Positions 1-11,433 are shown, counted from the first letter of the stretch. The stretch: DNA of 64,000 nt from Pseudocercospora fijiensis CIRAD86 (GCF_000340215.1 NW_006921541.1:1275527-1339526), one strand, 5' to 3'. Notes: generated by a model not told the origin, from the sequence alone. Translations and numbers: made by a program.

Positions 1-758
1 ACGTCCTTTTTCTTGAGAGCTTCGCGCCTAGCGAGGCATGATTGACGCATATCATCGAACCGCGCGACGCCTTCAGTAATCCCTCGCTCTAATTTGAGGT
101 ACGTGTCGAAGAAGACGCCTAGAGTTGAGTCGCTGGGACATTCCATCGTCCCGTTGAGCCAGCCACTATTCGACCAGCCTCTCTTCAAGTCGAAATTGAT
201 GACATGGCTCTTGAGGATGATAGGAGTCGGGGCCATGAGTTTCATTGCCCGCCACGAAGCTTCCTGTTCCATCCAGGAAGGACACTTCAAAAGGTTCTGC
301 TTCGAGATTTCACCTGCGGTGGTGAGATTGCCCTTGTAATGTAATGTATCATATGGAAGTGATTTGCCGAAAGAGCCATCCATGATTCCGAGGGCGAGGA
401 ACCACAGCAATGGTGCCTGACGCTGTAGCTTGTCGATAGAGGCATCGGAGTTTGGAATCACCTCGAGAAATTTCAATTGACGCAGGGTCTTTGTGTCAGC
501 GATGTTGTGACAGCGATGTTGTAACGGAAGGTGTGGTTGAATCTCTGGAGTCTGTAAAGGCCGCGTGATGGGTGTGATACAAGGCCATTGCTGTCAACTT
601 CTGCGTCATCACATCTAGAACGGACATGCAAATTTAGCGAGTTCCTTGCCAATGTAAGAAGCTTGATAGCTGCATGCTTACCCATAGAATATCAAAATCT
701 TCTTAAGCAGCTCAGGGATGGCGAAGACTTTGGGTGCCGCGACTGGTGCGCTGGGCAT
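1..758 (-). pseudogene. F-box-like protein, frameshifted copy, 3' end beyond window
   Basis: Reading from ATG at 758 gives MPSAPVAAPKVFAIPELLKK, then an intron at 615-681 (GTAAGC to CTAG). After it the frame continues GLYRLQRFNHTFRYNIA, matching the intact neighbour at 1156-2085 (GLYRLQRVNHTFRDHIA). At 497-524 a 14-base tandem duplication shifts the frame and brings a TGA within about 15 codons. Ignoring one 14-base unit, the frame stays open to base 1 and keeps paralogue-like blocks (APLLWFL, ASWRAMK, STLGVFFDTYLKLERGITE). F-box-like proteins usually recruit substrates to SCF ubiquitin ligases; that is family knowledge and has not been shown here. The stop-free remainder suggests recent inactivation. 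A sequencing or assembly slip in the short repeat is the main alternative. Confidence 0.72.
497..524. repeat. 14 bp tandem duplication causing the frameshift
   Basis: Two adjacent units, CAGCGATGTTGTGA and CAGCGATGTTGTAA, differ at one base. Because 14 is not a multiple of three, the second copy destroys the frame of the F-box-like gene. Removing either unit restores similarity to the neighbouring paralogue. Confidence 0.85.
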
Positions 759-1155
759 TACGCGTGCGTGGATACTCGAAAAAAGGTCGTAGATCCAGGA
801 CATCATCTTTGATTAGCAGCGAAGATGAGTTGACGGGTTGCGCGAATGGGGAAGATATCCTGTCAAATATCATGTCCTTTGTTGGAAATGCTATTTGATT
901 GGAAGCTTCGAGTATTGAGACTTTGATTGCAGAGGGCGGCAGACAGCACTTTGAACGCCATTGAAGGCCAGCTACACACTTCGCCCCGAACATCCGTGCA
1001 GCAAGTGAAGTTTGCGCATGTAATGACCAAAATCCGGATCGTGGCACAGCTTTTCTCAAGATCTGACCTTCGTCCGGTATCAGAATCCCCATAGGCATCT
1101 CCATATGCATGTGATTACACATCGGCATCAAACTCCCCAGACAAACGCCCCTTCA
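759..1155. other. intergenic, F-box-like tandem pair
   Basis: Spacer between the stop of the intact F-box-like gene and the start of the broken copy. An open frame on the minus strand crosses part of it but shares nothing with either neighbour. It presumably holds the promoter of the broken copy. No repeat or RNA gene was recognised. Confidence 0.5.
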
Positions 1156-2085
1156 CTAGACCAAATCATCATCCTCAAAATCTTCGTTGTCCCTCCCAGC
1201 TCCAGACTCCTGCCAGATAGAAAATGCTCCTATATGCTCATCAAGCCTATTAAAAAAAGGTCTGTCGTCGTAATCCCACTTGTACTTCATAGCATACACC
1301 ATATATCGGCTGGGGTTGGCATTGACTTGCGCCTTGAAAACTTCGCGTTCAGCCAACTTTACGCTTCGGTACTGTTCAAACGCCATCACAACTTCCGTAA
1401 GACCTGTTTCCAGAGCCATGTATACGTCCCAGAAATCGCCGAGAGTAGATTCTGCAGGACACTGCCTCTCAACGGCTAGCTTCTCGAACTCGAAGCACTC
1501 ACGAATTAAATCGGAGTCGTATTGGTAGTTTAGGAAATGGATCGGGGAAAGCAGCGCGGCGTCCATAGAATTGCAGATTTTCATTTTCCGCCATGAAGCC
1601 TCTCGCGAAGTTTTTTCCAGATGTAGCATCCCTCTGTTCTGGGATAATTCTCGGACAGTGGTCTTAGGGTGATGGTATTGAAATGTAGCGTGTTGCTTTT
1701 GCTTCCGCCGTGAGGCGTTACCAAGTCGACCCGGACGCAAGTGTTCAAGGAACCAGGTGAGAGGTGCGTAGTTTTGTAACCTGTTGGGAGGACGTGGGTA
1801 GTAGTCTACCGGTGCGAGGAACATGAGTCGGCGGAGCTTCTTCGAGTTGGCAATATGATCGCGAAAAGTGTGGTTTACACGCTGTAGTCTGTATAGGCCA
1901 AGAGACGGTCGGGTTATGTAGCCTTCGTCATCGATGTCCGCATCACTGCATCCGTACAGAAAGATAATGAGTTCGAACAGTTCCAAAATGCCGAAGACTT
2001 TGGAAGCGGCACTCGGAATGACCGGCGCAGCTGGCATATTTGGTGCACTGGTTCCGCGGGCGTTCTTTGGCGAAACACTTTCCAT
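1156..2085 (-). CDS. F-box-like domain protein
   Basis: Single-exon frame of 309 residues. The start chosen is the ATG at 2085 (MESVSPKNARG); the open frame runs 10 codons further but has no upstream ATG. Residues ~25-85 carry the degenerate F-box typical of many dothideomycete proteins: KVFGILELFELIIFLYG, then GLYRLQRVNHTFRDHIA and LRRLMFLAP. The rest is a helical, charged region without a recognised domain, ending in an acidic tail (DNEDFEDDDLV). By family knowledge it would be an adaptor that presents targets to an SCF ubiquitin ligase; the substrate is unknown. It is the intact tandem partner of the broken copy at 1-758 and lacks the intron present there. No RIP signature is visible. Confidence 0.7.
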   Translation of the reverse strand: MESVSPKNARGTSAPNMPAAPVIPSAASKVFGILELFELIIFLYGCSDADIDDEGYITRPSLGLYRLQRVNHTFRDHIANSKKLRRLMFLAPVDYYPRPPNRLQNYAPLTWFLEHLRPGRLGNASRRKQKQHATFQYHHPKTTVRELSQNRGMLHLEKTSREASWRKMKICNSMDAALLSPIHFLNYQYDSDLIRECFEFEKLAVERQCPAESTLGDFWDVYMALETGLTEVVMAFEQYRSVKLAEREVFKAQVNANPSRYMVYAMKYKWDYDDRPFFNRLDEHIGAFSIWQESGAGRDNEDFEDDDLV

Positions 2086-2350
2086 TGTGGAAAGCCTTGT
2101 GATTTGGCGTCGCAACGAGGACCTGAAATGCGTATGTTGGTGGCTTAACTTACAAATAGTCTGTCCAGATGTGCGTGCCGTGTATGATATGTACTTGCGA
2201 GAGAGGTTGAAGGGGTAAGTTAAATATTAAATCTGGCTGTTGCTTCCAAAATTATATGAGGACCTAAGATTCTTATAAGCTGCCAAGCATAACTGCAAAT
2301 CTGCTTACCAGCTCCAAAAGCCGCCAAAAAGCTTCTGCATCCTCATGTCC

Positions 2351-2764
2351 TCACATCACAGCACAGCATGCGACAGCGTCAAATCCCACCGGCCTCCTAG
2401 ACGTACGGTGAGTGACAATGTCAAACCCTGGATCCTTCCTTCCTGGTCCCGTTCCTACTCTCCAGCCATATCTCTTCACCGCAACCATCCTTCGTCTTCG
2501 CATGTCGTAACAGTGGTAGTCGCATCTCGGACATTCGTCTGGGGGAGAAAAGCAACATCGAAGCGGCTTGTCTGCAGGCCCAAAGGGTTGGCAGTCGCTG
2601 AAATCGGGGCATGTGATGAGGTTCAGGCCTGGTCCGCAAGGTTTCCTGAGCTCGAGCCTGTAGGCGCTGGTTAGAAGCCTGCCTGCCTCGATTTGGCCTT
2701 GGATCTCGGAGCTTTACCATGTATGTCCACATTGTCGCGATTTCCAGTAAATCGTCTTGCACAT
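2351..2764 (-). CDS. small Cys-rich protein with CaaX-like C-terminus
   Basis: Two exons, 2764-2718 and 2657-2351, split by a 60 nt intron (GTAAAG to CTACAG) that restores the Trp of CGHTW. The product is about 117 residues: MCKTIYWKSRQCGHTW, then KPCGPGL, TCPDF, CCFSPPDECPRCDYHCYD, WRVGTGPGRKD and the end DAVACCAVM. The repeated Cys pairs suggest a small zinc-ribbon-like fold, and the last four residues, CAVM, fit a farnesylation (CaaX) box. I recall short dothideomycete proteins with this MCK...CGHTW...CP.C layout, but no function is known to me. The start at MCK is chosen by that similarity; the frame is open upstream to another ATG at 2911, which would add 49 residues. Confidence 0.6.
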
Positions 2765-3030
2765 CTTGATCTTGATCTGTGCCAACAAGTCTTGCTGGGT
2801 AGCTGTGCGTGACTGCGTATCCTGCAACGATCCCAAGAATCTTCCTCGTTGCTTCTGTCGAGCGTCGTCTTCTGGATTGCAGCGTAAGTGTATATTCATT
2901 AGTGCTCTCAAGCACCCTCAAGCACCCCAAAAGTCAGTGTTTGCTTCGAAGCACATGCACATTAACAAGCAGCTGTCCAATGACCAAAACAGCGGCCCGA
3001 AGATATCCTCAACCCTTCCTTCCCAATCAC

Positions 3031-3569
3031 TCACCCGTCCTTCCCCTCATGAGGACTAGGCGGTTCAGGTGCCTTCCCATGCTGATACTCGGGATCATTC
3101 TCCTCCAACTCACTCTTCCTAATCGCCTGCATCAACTCATACATCTGCGCGAGTTGTTCATCACTCATCTTATCAACTTTCCCAACATCCATTTTTTCGC
3201 CTCTCCATTTATCGCCCTACAAAAAAATCGATCCCCGTAAGCATGTGAAATTCGCGTCAGTCCGCTCAGACTCACCTCAACCTGCTGCGCATAACCCTGC
3301 CACTCCGTCAAAAAGCCCACAATATGCACAGGATTCTCCGTCTCTCGATGCGCTCGGAACTCAGCTTTCACGTATTCATCTCCCAGAACGCGCATTTCTC
3401 GGGGGAGGAATTTTCGATGAGCTCGGAGGATTCGGCGGTAGAGGGGGATTGGAGGGAGGAGGGCGATTTGGGAGCCTTTGAGGCCATTGGATTGGGTGCC
3501 GATACTTGAGGGAGTTGCGTAAGAGCGGACGAGGCGAGGGACTGACGATGTAGAAGGGAGGCGAGGCAT
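3031..3569 (-). CDS. SDHAF3: succinate dehydrogenase assembly factor 3, LYR family (Acn9/Sdh7)
   Basis: Two exons, 3569-3276 and 3216-3031, with a 59 nt intron (GTGAGT to TGTAG); 159 residues. An N-terminal basic, Ser-rich stretch (PRLVRSYATPSS) looks like a mitochondrial presequence. It is followed by the LYR motif in PLYRRILRAHRKFLP and the family block GDEYVKAEFRAHRETENP, HIVGFLTEWQGYAQQVE; exon 2 continues with GDKWRGEKMD and MSDEQLAQMYELMQAI. Family knowledge: SDHAF3 acts in the mitochondrial matrix, helping maturation of the Fe-S subunit of complex II and protecting it from oxidants. The start is the ATG at 3569; the open frame upstream lacks ATG. The gene ends only 73 bp from the border of the RIP-mutated element at 3643 and shows no mutation spill-over. 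Confidence 0.9.
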
Positions 3570-3642
3570 TTTGGCGATGGTTATGACGGTCAATGGCTGA
3601 CATGGAGGTGATAGTTGTAGAAAATGTTCAGTTCATGACAGA

Positions 3643-3875
3643 CCTTAGCGCGGGTATGGGGTCAGCCGGAATAGTTATAGTACAGTTATCCTCGTAGGAG
3701 CCGTAAAAGCACGGTTTTCGTCAGCGCAATAGTTTCAGCGCTTAAGCGGTTGATAATGATAACTGTTTCTAACCTTAAATGGTTGTATTACGGTTGTCGT
3801 TTATAAACAGTTGTTCTTATAAGCGGTTTAGTATTACGAACGGTTTTACTAGGTTAAGGAATAGTTTAGCTAATA
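3643..3875 (+). repeat. left terminal inverted repeat of the 7.8 kb element
   Basis: Matches, inverted and diverged, the block at 11203-11433. Shared words in order: CCTTAGCG, AACTGT, ATGGTTG, CGGTTGTCGT, TATAAACAG, AGCGGTTTAG, AACGGTTT, TAGCTAAT. Much of the divergence is transitions, as RIP would cause, plus small gaps. Confidence 0.65.
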
Positions 3876-6800
3876 AGAGCTACTAAACTCCGCGGAGGTG
3901 CCTCCGCCTGCTACTTTACTTACTATTCCTAGTATTATCGCTTCTTCTCTATATACTATTTATTTACTTACTGCCGCCGCCCTTGCTACTAGCAAAGTTA
4001 ATTTTATATAGCAATTGCAATCGCTTTCGAGACCTTTAACGCATTATGTCTAGCGTTGAGACTGTCGTATATATATGCTAAGCTTCAGCTATCTAAGACC
4101 CCTATTTCCTTATGTTTTATAAGCCTAAGAAAGAATATATTATCCTAGAGACCTAGACACTTCTACTATAAGAACTACTTAAGAACAATATGTATTACAC
4201 GATCTATACTAGCACGACCTCCTTTAGCCTAAACAGCTTTAATAGTAGATGTTTATATTTATTGCAAGCTTTAACAGCTAGCAAGATCTTATATATTAGC
4301 CTCTTAGCAATGTATTAGTATTCTTAAAACTCAGATCCTTAGTAATGTATTAGTATTCTTAGCATTATTTAGCACATTTTTAGTATTATTATATAAAGCA
4401 TATTATACGTACAACTATAGTAGATTGACAGTCAAAGTTTATTAAATAGTATATAGATTTAAACCCGAATATAAAAGCCGATACTATAGATTATCTTTAA
4501 TAGCTCGAATCTTAGGACTTTATGGATCTTTAGCACTCTATTTAGCATAGTACTCTAGATTCCATTCTGGATCTAGATGTCTACTACGACTATATTAATA
4601 CGATACGAGTACATACCGTTTATATGTTTTCTAGAACTATATTTATTTATTAAAATAGGCATATAGCGTAGTAGTCTACGGTATTAATTTATATGCTAAT
4701 TGTTTACAGAATCCTAAACGAACTCGTACTGAGTTCCGGGAATTAGTAGCGAACAAGGCAAAGCGAATCTCCCCTAAAAAATACACTAAAGCTACTGCTG
4801 CTTAGTCTATAGAGTATAATTAAGATGTCTTACGATCTGCTCGACTCTATTATTAAATTCGAATTCATTATTTCCTCTATGCTTTACATATATTTAAACA
4901 CGATGTAATTATTAATATTTATAGCGCGGATTTCGACACTACTTAACCTTATTATATATAGTATCGGAGAAAGTTTATAGACATGAAAAACATTCAGTTT
5001 AAAGTCCTAGAAAAAGCAAGGGTAAGTTCATTCCTATACTATATACCTATTCTTTTTGCACTTTTGAAGCATACTTTTGATAATTAGGTTCATCTTTTAG
5101 TCTTTAAAACTACCCTTTTGCATAACATTCTTTTATAGTTTGAACTTATAGATCTGATTCTTATAAGTTTAAGCTATAAAAGAATGTTATCTTTTTGCTA
5201 TTCAATCTACCTTATGCTGTTTAGCAACTCGATTTAGTATAGCAACGCTAATAGATATAATAGGATTAAGCCGAGCTCGAGGTAAAGGAGCACCCTAGTC
5301 TGCTTGCCCTAGATAATAGGCAAGTACAAAAGCACTTTGTGCAGAATTCCTTTTCGGAGGACAACTTCTTCTCGGTATATATGCTACTTCTAATGTGCTT
5401 TGCACTCTTAGATAGTGCATTATGCTAATAATATATACGTAGCTACTACTATTTAGTCGACTATCTCGACTATAAGGCCTCTACTAGTCGAGGTAAACGC
5501 TTTTACTCTTATATGTCTACGATCTGTCGACATAAATCTTCCTATATCCTTTAAGTATATTCTAGGACTAGATCGCAATAGAAAAGCACATACTAATACT
5601 ATATACTTTAGGGCTCTACTCGCGTCTGCTAGCCTTTACGGTTAAATGCATTAAGGCAGACCGCCTGCTCGGCAAGGTTAGTCTTACGCTGCGAGTGTTG
5701 TATATGCAGCTAATATATATATATAGACCGACGGCAATGTACGTACCGAGCTGCGCAACAAGTACTCGGCTTAGCCGTAAGTACAGTTAATATTTAACAT
5801 TATTAACTGTAGCTGTACTTAAGACCTATCCTTTAATATAATATAGTTCTTATCTAGCGACTAATCTCCGAAGCTCCGCAATAAATAAATAAATACTAAC
5901 AATCTCTATATAGAACCGACAAGAAATAGGATGCGCTACGCCGCAGCGACTTCGTCTTTACGTATGTGTTTAGATCTATAGTAGATTAAGTATATAGATA
6001 AGCATATACTAATCATTTCTAGCTAACCTCCGCCGTAGCAGACCTCCGGGTCTACTCGCAAGGTATATATCATCCTACGATCTATAGTAACAACAAGTGT
6101 TTAGCTCGTAGTTTGTAGTAGGAATATACTAACATTTAATAGGAGATAGACCTTGCCGCTGCGTTAGCTAACGCCGACGATAATAACTTCGATATAGGCT
6201 TAGATGCCGAGTAGCTTCTTTTCTGTTTCTTCAAATAATCATTTATATATGCATAGCGCTAGGGTGCTATTTGCTTGCTATTCGCTATTGCTAGGTACTG
6301 CTTTAGTCTACGTTTCTCTATTTTTATATATATTATTAATCTACGCATAACTCTTAGACGACTAACAACCTAGTATAGCTTCGTCTACAATTAACCTAAT
6401 AAGAACAGTAAGAACAACGGAATATAGTATGTTTAGCGACAATTATCGAAGAAGCGTCGAGTATAAGCTAGCCTATAGGAAGCTAGTAGAAGTTAGCTAG
6501 TTAGCTAGCAAATACTATTATGCTACCTATAACGAACTTTCTAGGGCTATTTACATATAGCGACACTTATTTATATACGAACTGCTCGTAAAAGACGCGT
6601 GCACGTGTTGTTTACGCGTAGCGCGTATTCGGGTACCTATACCTGCCTCGCGACTTCCGCCGAGCCTATCTACAAATACCTACCTCCTAGAACTCGCACT
6701 TCTATAAACAATACATATACACACACACTACGCATACATACTGCACACAGTCTTAGCATCTAGATTAGTACACTCGAGGCTCTTAACATTTAATATAACT

Positions 6801-6959
6801 AGCGCTAGGCACTATATTAGTGCCGCTAATATAGCGCCTAAGTACGTAGGCCTTCGAAACCTGCGTAATATACCTATTTAGCTACTATCTTAAGGCGCTG
6901 TATAGTAAGACGCTCTATAGCAAGGCTCTTCTTAGCAGCCGCTACAATCTTAGGGTACG
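3876..6959. other. left interior of the 7.8 kb element, no assignable frame
   Basis: AT-rich RIP-mutated DNA. On the plus strand, stretches around 4680-4990 and 5270-5700 read like protein if TAG/TAA are taken as former Gln/Trp codons (for example SIEYN.DVLRSARLYY near 4800). I could not connect them to a family. They may be an accessory frame of the element. Nothing else was recognised. Confidence 0.35.
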
Positions 6960-9900
6960 AAGCGTTTATACGAAGAAGACGACGAGGACGATAATATAGA
7001 AGACCTCGACCTAGGCGTATATTAGAGCATCGAGTTTAATAGCAACGAGGCTACTAGTACCGACTTATTTAACAATGCTGTAGATAATAACGACTACGTA
7101 CCGATCGAGGAAATAGATAGTCTAGTACTTAGTCTAACGTTAGCGAGCAATTAGGTACCTGCTACCGACGAGGATAAAGATATCGATAGCATTATAGAGC
7201 GCGCTAACTATGCCCTACTTAACGATGCCGACGATAACAACTTCGTCGTACTAGGTGCTAATAAGGATAAAGAAGATATACCGCTACCTATCGATACGAG
7301 TCTAATAGGTCCGCCGGTATATACCTTCGCTAGACTTAGAGCCGACACTTCGTAGGTCTATAATTAGAAGACTACTAAAATTACCCGCATTAGCGCAATT
7401 AAACTAGAGTTTGCACTTTAGCTCTAATAGGTAGGCATTTTACGTACTAATTACGTATCTCTACGAGGCATTTTTGCATCTACTACCGACGCTAATCTGC
7501 GAATGCTTCTACGGTCTCTAGACACGCTTTAGGAGCACTTGAAATTAGTGCTACCGCTGCTTCCGCTACGCTTCGAAGCTATTGCGCTTACTATCGACGA
7601 GAATAAGATGCCTACGCTAGTAGCGGGTTAGAAGGCTTCGTTAAGTGCTATAGCTACAACTAAGAAGGTCCCGTTATACTTCTTTAACCCGTAGCAATTG
7701 TTCGCTCGGCTGCTCGCTTCGGATATTATAAAGAATATCTATTAAGGCCTAGCTCATTTCGTAGACTCGCTAAAGCAATTGTAGCATTCTAAAGCTTAGG
7801 CTAGCTCAATTCGCACGACTTCTAGAGACTTTGCTAGGTACCCTTTAAATAATAGTCTAAGCACTACGATGTAGTATAACTCTAGTCTAGCGGCCGGCAA
7901 TACCCCTACTTTTACTAGCAACTAGACCGCACCGAAGAAGTCTAAGAAGAGCGATAAGCGAGCTAAGCTAGATAATCAACCGAACCTAATACTAGCTCGT
8001 AGTATTAACTAGAAACAATTTATCGGCGTAGCTAGCGGCCCTATCTTCCCTTCGGACTTTGTTATATTCTCGGCGAACGACGAGAAGTATATTAGCCGTA
8101 TTGCTATAGTTAGCATCGACAAGCGAACGTTAAAGCTTGCTATATTCGATTATAACGGCGCTACTAGCAGCGTTGTTACGTAAGTCTAGCTTATCTTGCC
8201 TATAGCAGCAATTTCGGCACCTGCTAGCACCTAAGCTAACGAGCTTTTTATAACCGACACTATATACTTCGTATTGCCTTAAGACCTCGAGCCCTTTAAC
8301 GGCACTATTGCTATATACTATACCTTCGAGAGCAAGGTCGAATACTATCCTACGCCTTCTAACTACTATACGTACTTTATTCGTCGTATTACAGATAGTA
8401 ACGAGTTTCGATTAGTCTTTAAGAGCTACCCTATCCGCGGTAAGCTAGAAATCCTAACATTTAGACGCTATTATCTGCTTCAATTCGATAAGGTCTCTAG
8501 TAAGGGTGCTATTAGCCTACCTCTACTAAACTTTATCGACGGCTTTAGTCTACATCGTAATATAAATCGCTCCTTAATAGGCTTCTACTTTATACCTATA
8601 GGTCTTCCTATCGAGGAGCGTAACCGCATCTCTAATATACTCGCCTTTACACTTAGTCCGTACGGCAGCAATATATCCGACATTGTTACTACTATCGGCC
8701 CTTCGTTATAGGCTCTTAACGAGGGCTAATAAGTCGACATTCCTAGTAAAGGTAAGACTCTGCTTTATGCCTTTACTATAGCATTTACTAGAGACATGCC
8801 CTAATAGCAAACCAATGCTAGCATGCTCTACTAGTTAGCTAATGTTAGATGTCGTATATGCTATACTACTAAGGAGGATCGTAGACAGCTTCGGAGTAGA
8901 TAGGAGATAAAGTATTACTATAAGACCGAGCGCATTCGCTAATTTATAGACTCGCTGCCTAAATCCTCGCGTCGGGAGTATAGCAGCTAATATAGTATAG
9001 CAGCAGAGGCCTCGGCCTTATAGAAGATTACTCTAGCACTAGACATTATCTAGTTACGCCTACTAGATCTAGCGCACTCGGAGTATAACGGAATTACTAA
9101 TATGCTTTATTAGGTGCTTCTCGATAAGATCTTAACGCCTATAGCTAAGTCGTTATATAGCTAGCTGCTTCGCAACTTCCCTTTCCCTTTAGGCTAGGGT
9201 TACCTACGCTCGCCGCTTTATTATATCGGCTTATATAGCTTAACCGAGCACGTATAGTAGTTAGTTATAGTAGTCCTGCTACTCCGTATCTAGCTAAAAG
9301 ATGATCTTATATAGCCGAATTTCGTACAAGCGATACTATAATAGCAAGGCCTTACTGCTATATTATAGTATATTTAACAGCTCGTACAGCTAGACTAGTA
9401 AGTTACTACCTCTGCGGTTATTGTCCGCGTCTTCGCAGCACTAGCACAATCTAATATGCACCTTATATCCGCTACTCTTACTAAGTAGCAGCGAGTGGAT
9501 CTAATATAGGAGATGCTATACGTCCGAGATTTATTCTAAGACATTATACAGTGCGCGTTAGTTGCTAACGCAAAGAAGCCTATAACTCGCGCTGCTAAGG
9601 AAGCCTAAGCTTCGTTAGCTCGTAAATTATAAGAACGTAAAGTATAGGGTCTGCGAGAGTCGCTCGCTCGGTAGTCTTAAGATCTAGCATTTCCTAATTT
9701 ATAAGGCCAAACTCCCGCGGACGTTATCTAGGCTTAAGCACCTGCTAAGCAGAAGCTTACTAAGTATTAGCTTATAGCAAAGCGGCCGAACGTCTACATT
9801 AGTGCTTACTAGCTATAGGTAATTGCTAAATACGGTGCAGCAGTTAATGTTAACGTCCTCGGCGGCGAGTCTAAGCATAAGATTATAAAGTAGAACATCT

Positions 9901-10740
9901 ACTATACTAACTTTTAGAAGCCCGAGCGTAACCTTCTACAGATGCAGGGCCTAGAGATAACTATACGACTTATTCTGCAAGGTGCGTACAACTTAGATAC
10001 AGATAAGAATGTCTAGCATATTGCTTAGCAGCTAAAGTCGCTATTTAATAAGAATCCTAAGCTCTTCGATAAGATATTGCTACGATCTAAGCGTAAGAAG
10101 CAGGATAAGCCTAGCTAAGAACTGTCTAGTAACGAGAAGTATATTAATATCTACGTAGGCGACTAGTATAAGCAGTATTACTATAAGGATATTCTTCTGC
10201 TTCCGACAACTAACGATAGCGTACTTATAACTAGAGCTTTCCGCAAAGCACTTACGGGTACTTACTAAACCGACTATAAGAAGCCTAATGTTAACACAAC
10301 TAATATACTAGCGATCTACTAGTATAATCGTCTGTCGTTCGACGATAAGACTAAGCACTATATTACCTTGCAAGCCGGTAACTTTGTCTAGTATCGCAAT
10401 AGCGGAGAGGTCGGTCTCGTTAAATACTTCTTTATATACTAAGTATCGCCTATATCCGAGCGTATAGTGTTTGTCCGCTTGCAAACTACTACTAAGACTA
10501 GCAGTCTACCTAATCTAGTTACTTAGCTCTTTATATATCGACTAGACGATAACAAGATTACTATTAGACTGCTAGGTATTCGTAGCAAGAAGGTCTAGAT
10601 AGTGCTATTCTAGCGTATTAGTAATAGATTAGAGATAAAGCGTATCTCGAAGCCTCGTAGTAGTAGTAAGTTGCTATACGTCGATTAGGATATGTAGTTC
10701 CTTTAAGAGGTATGTTTGTTATAGCTACTAAATATACTGT
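6960..10740 (+). pseudogene. RIP-destroyed transposase-like frame, family unassigned
   Basis: Treating TAG/TAA as former Gln/Trp codons, long coding-like stretches appear. Around 8410-8900: LPLLNFIDGFSLHRNINRSL, GFYFIPIGLPIEERNR, AFTLSPYGSNISDIV, then ANVRCRICYTTKEDR. Near 10370-10690: NFVQYRNSGEVGLVKYF, FIYRLDDNKITI and LLYVD.DM.FL. An acidic, low-complexity N-terminal part precedes them (6960-7300). The order (acidic leader, central GF.L.RN..RSL.GFY block, C-terminal all-beta region) matches what I recall of conserved hypothetical proteins repeated in fungal genomes and thought to be transposases. Catalytic residues could not be placed. The frame carries dozens of stops and cannot be expressed. 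Confidence 0.5.
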
Positions 10741-11202
10741 CGCTAACTAAACGTAGATAAGCATTTATATACATACGAAGCTCTCGTTCTATAGAGGTAT
10801 GTCTATAACTTGTCCGACCTCTAAGTAATGCTAATAGTATATTAGGTTGTTTTCTATATAGTAACACCCTTCCTTTCTTTATAGTAAGTACATACCTCTA
10901 GGCTCTTCTAAACATTTGCTAACTCTTTATATATATAGATTCCGACGCCGCAACCCTATCTAGCACTTTTATTAGCAAACGCAACCCCTTTAGTAAGCAT
11001 TCTTCTAGGACTTCTAGCACTTTATTCGGTATATACGATCGAGCGACTCTTAGGCGATAATCGATAGATAAGTAAGACGTAATAGTTAGTAGGCGGCGGT
11101 AGGATAGATAGATTATAAATATAATATCGTTAGCGTAGAAAGAACAGTCTCGATAAATGAATAGTTGTAGCACGTAAGCGGCTATACCCGGAGCAGCGGT
11201 TT

Positions 11203-11433
11203 GATTAGCTAAACCGTTTGTAGTCCTAAACCGCTATGCAACTATTCGTCGTAATAAACTGTTTATATACGACAACCGCTTAATATCGACAGCTATATTG
11301 CAACCATTGTTAAGAAGTTACAGTTCAGAAAGATAACGGTTATATCTGCGCTTAACTGCTCGAATGGTTGCGTTTCACAACCGTAGATAAACCGCTCAGA
11401 AGCCGCTTAGACCGGGCACACACCCCGCTAAGG
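11203..11433 (-). repeat. right terminal inverted repeat of the 7.8 kb element
   Basis: Inverted counterpart of 3643-3875 and of nearly the same length. Its reverse complement starts CCTTAGCGGGGTGTG and keeps ATGGTTG, CGGTTGTCGTATATAAACAG, AGCGGTTTAG and AACGGTTTAGCTAAT in the same order. Confidence 0.65.

Larger units (their letters stand above)
3643..11433. mobile_element. RIP-mutated 7.8 kb DNA transposon with ~230 bp TIRs
   Basis: Base composition changes abruptly at both ends. Inside, TpA is very frequent and old frames are broken almost only by TAG and TAA. The ends are inverted relatives: the left begins CCTTAGCGCGGGTATGG, and the reverse complement of the right begins CCTTAGCGGGGTGTG. 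Further in, both share ATGGTTG, CGGTTGTCGT.TATAAACAG and AACGGTTTT/AACGGTTTAGC. Each terminal region is about 230 bp. A large plus-strand ghost frame lies at about 6960-10740. I found no clean target-site duplication, so the exact end bases could be off by a few. The superfamily is not assigned. Confidence 0.65.

Noticed and set aside
712..1131. 139-codon minus-strand frame between the F-box-like copies
   Set aside because: It overlaps the start of the broken F-box-like gene in another frame and has no similarity or motif.
3643..11433. Target-site duplication of the 7.8 kb element
   Set aside because: Flanks GACAGA and GAACTT do not match; the exact ends may be misplaced by a few bases, so no duplication is claimed.
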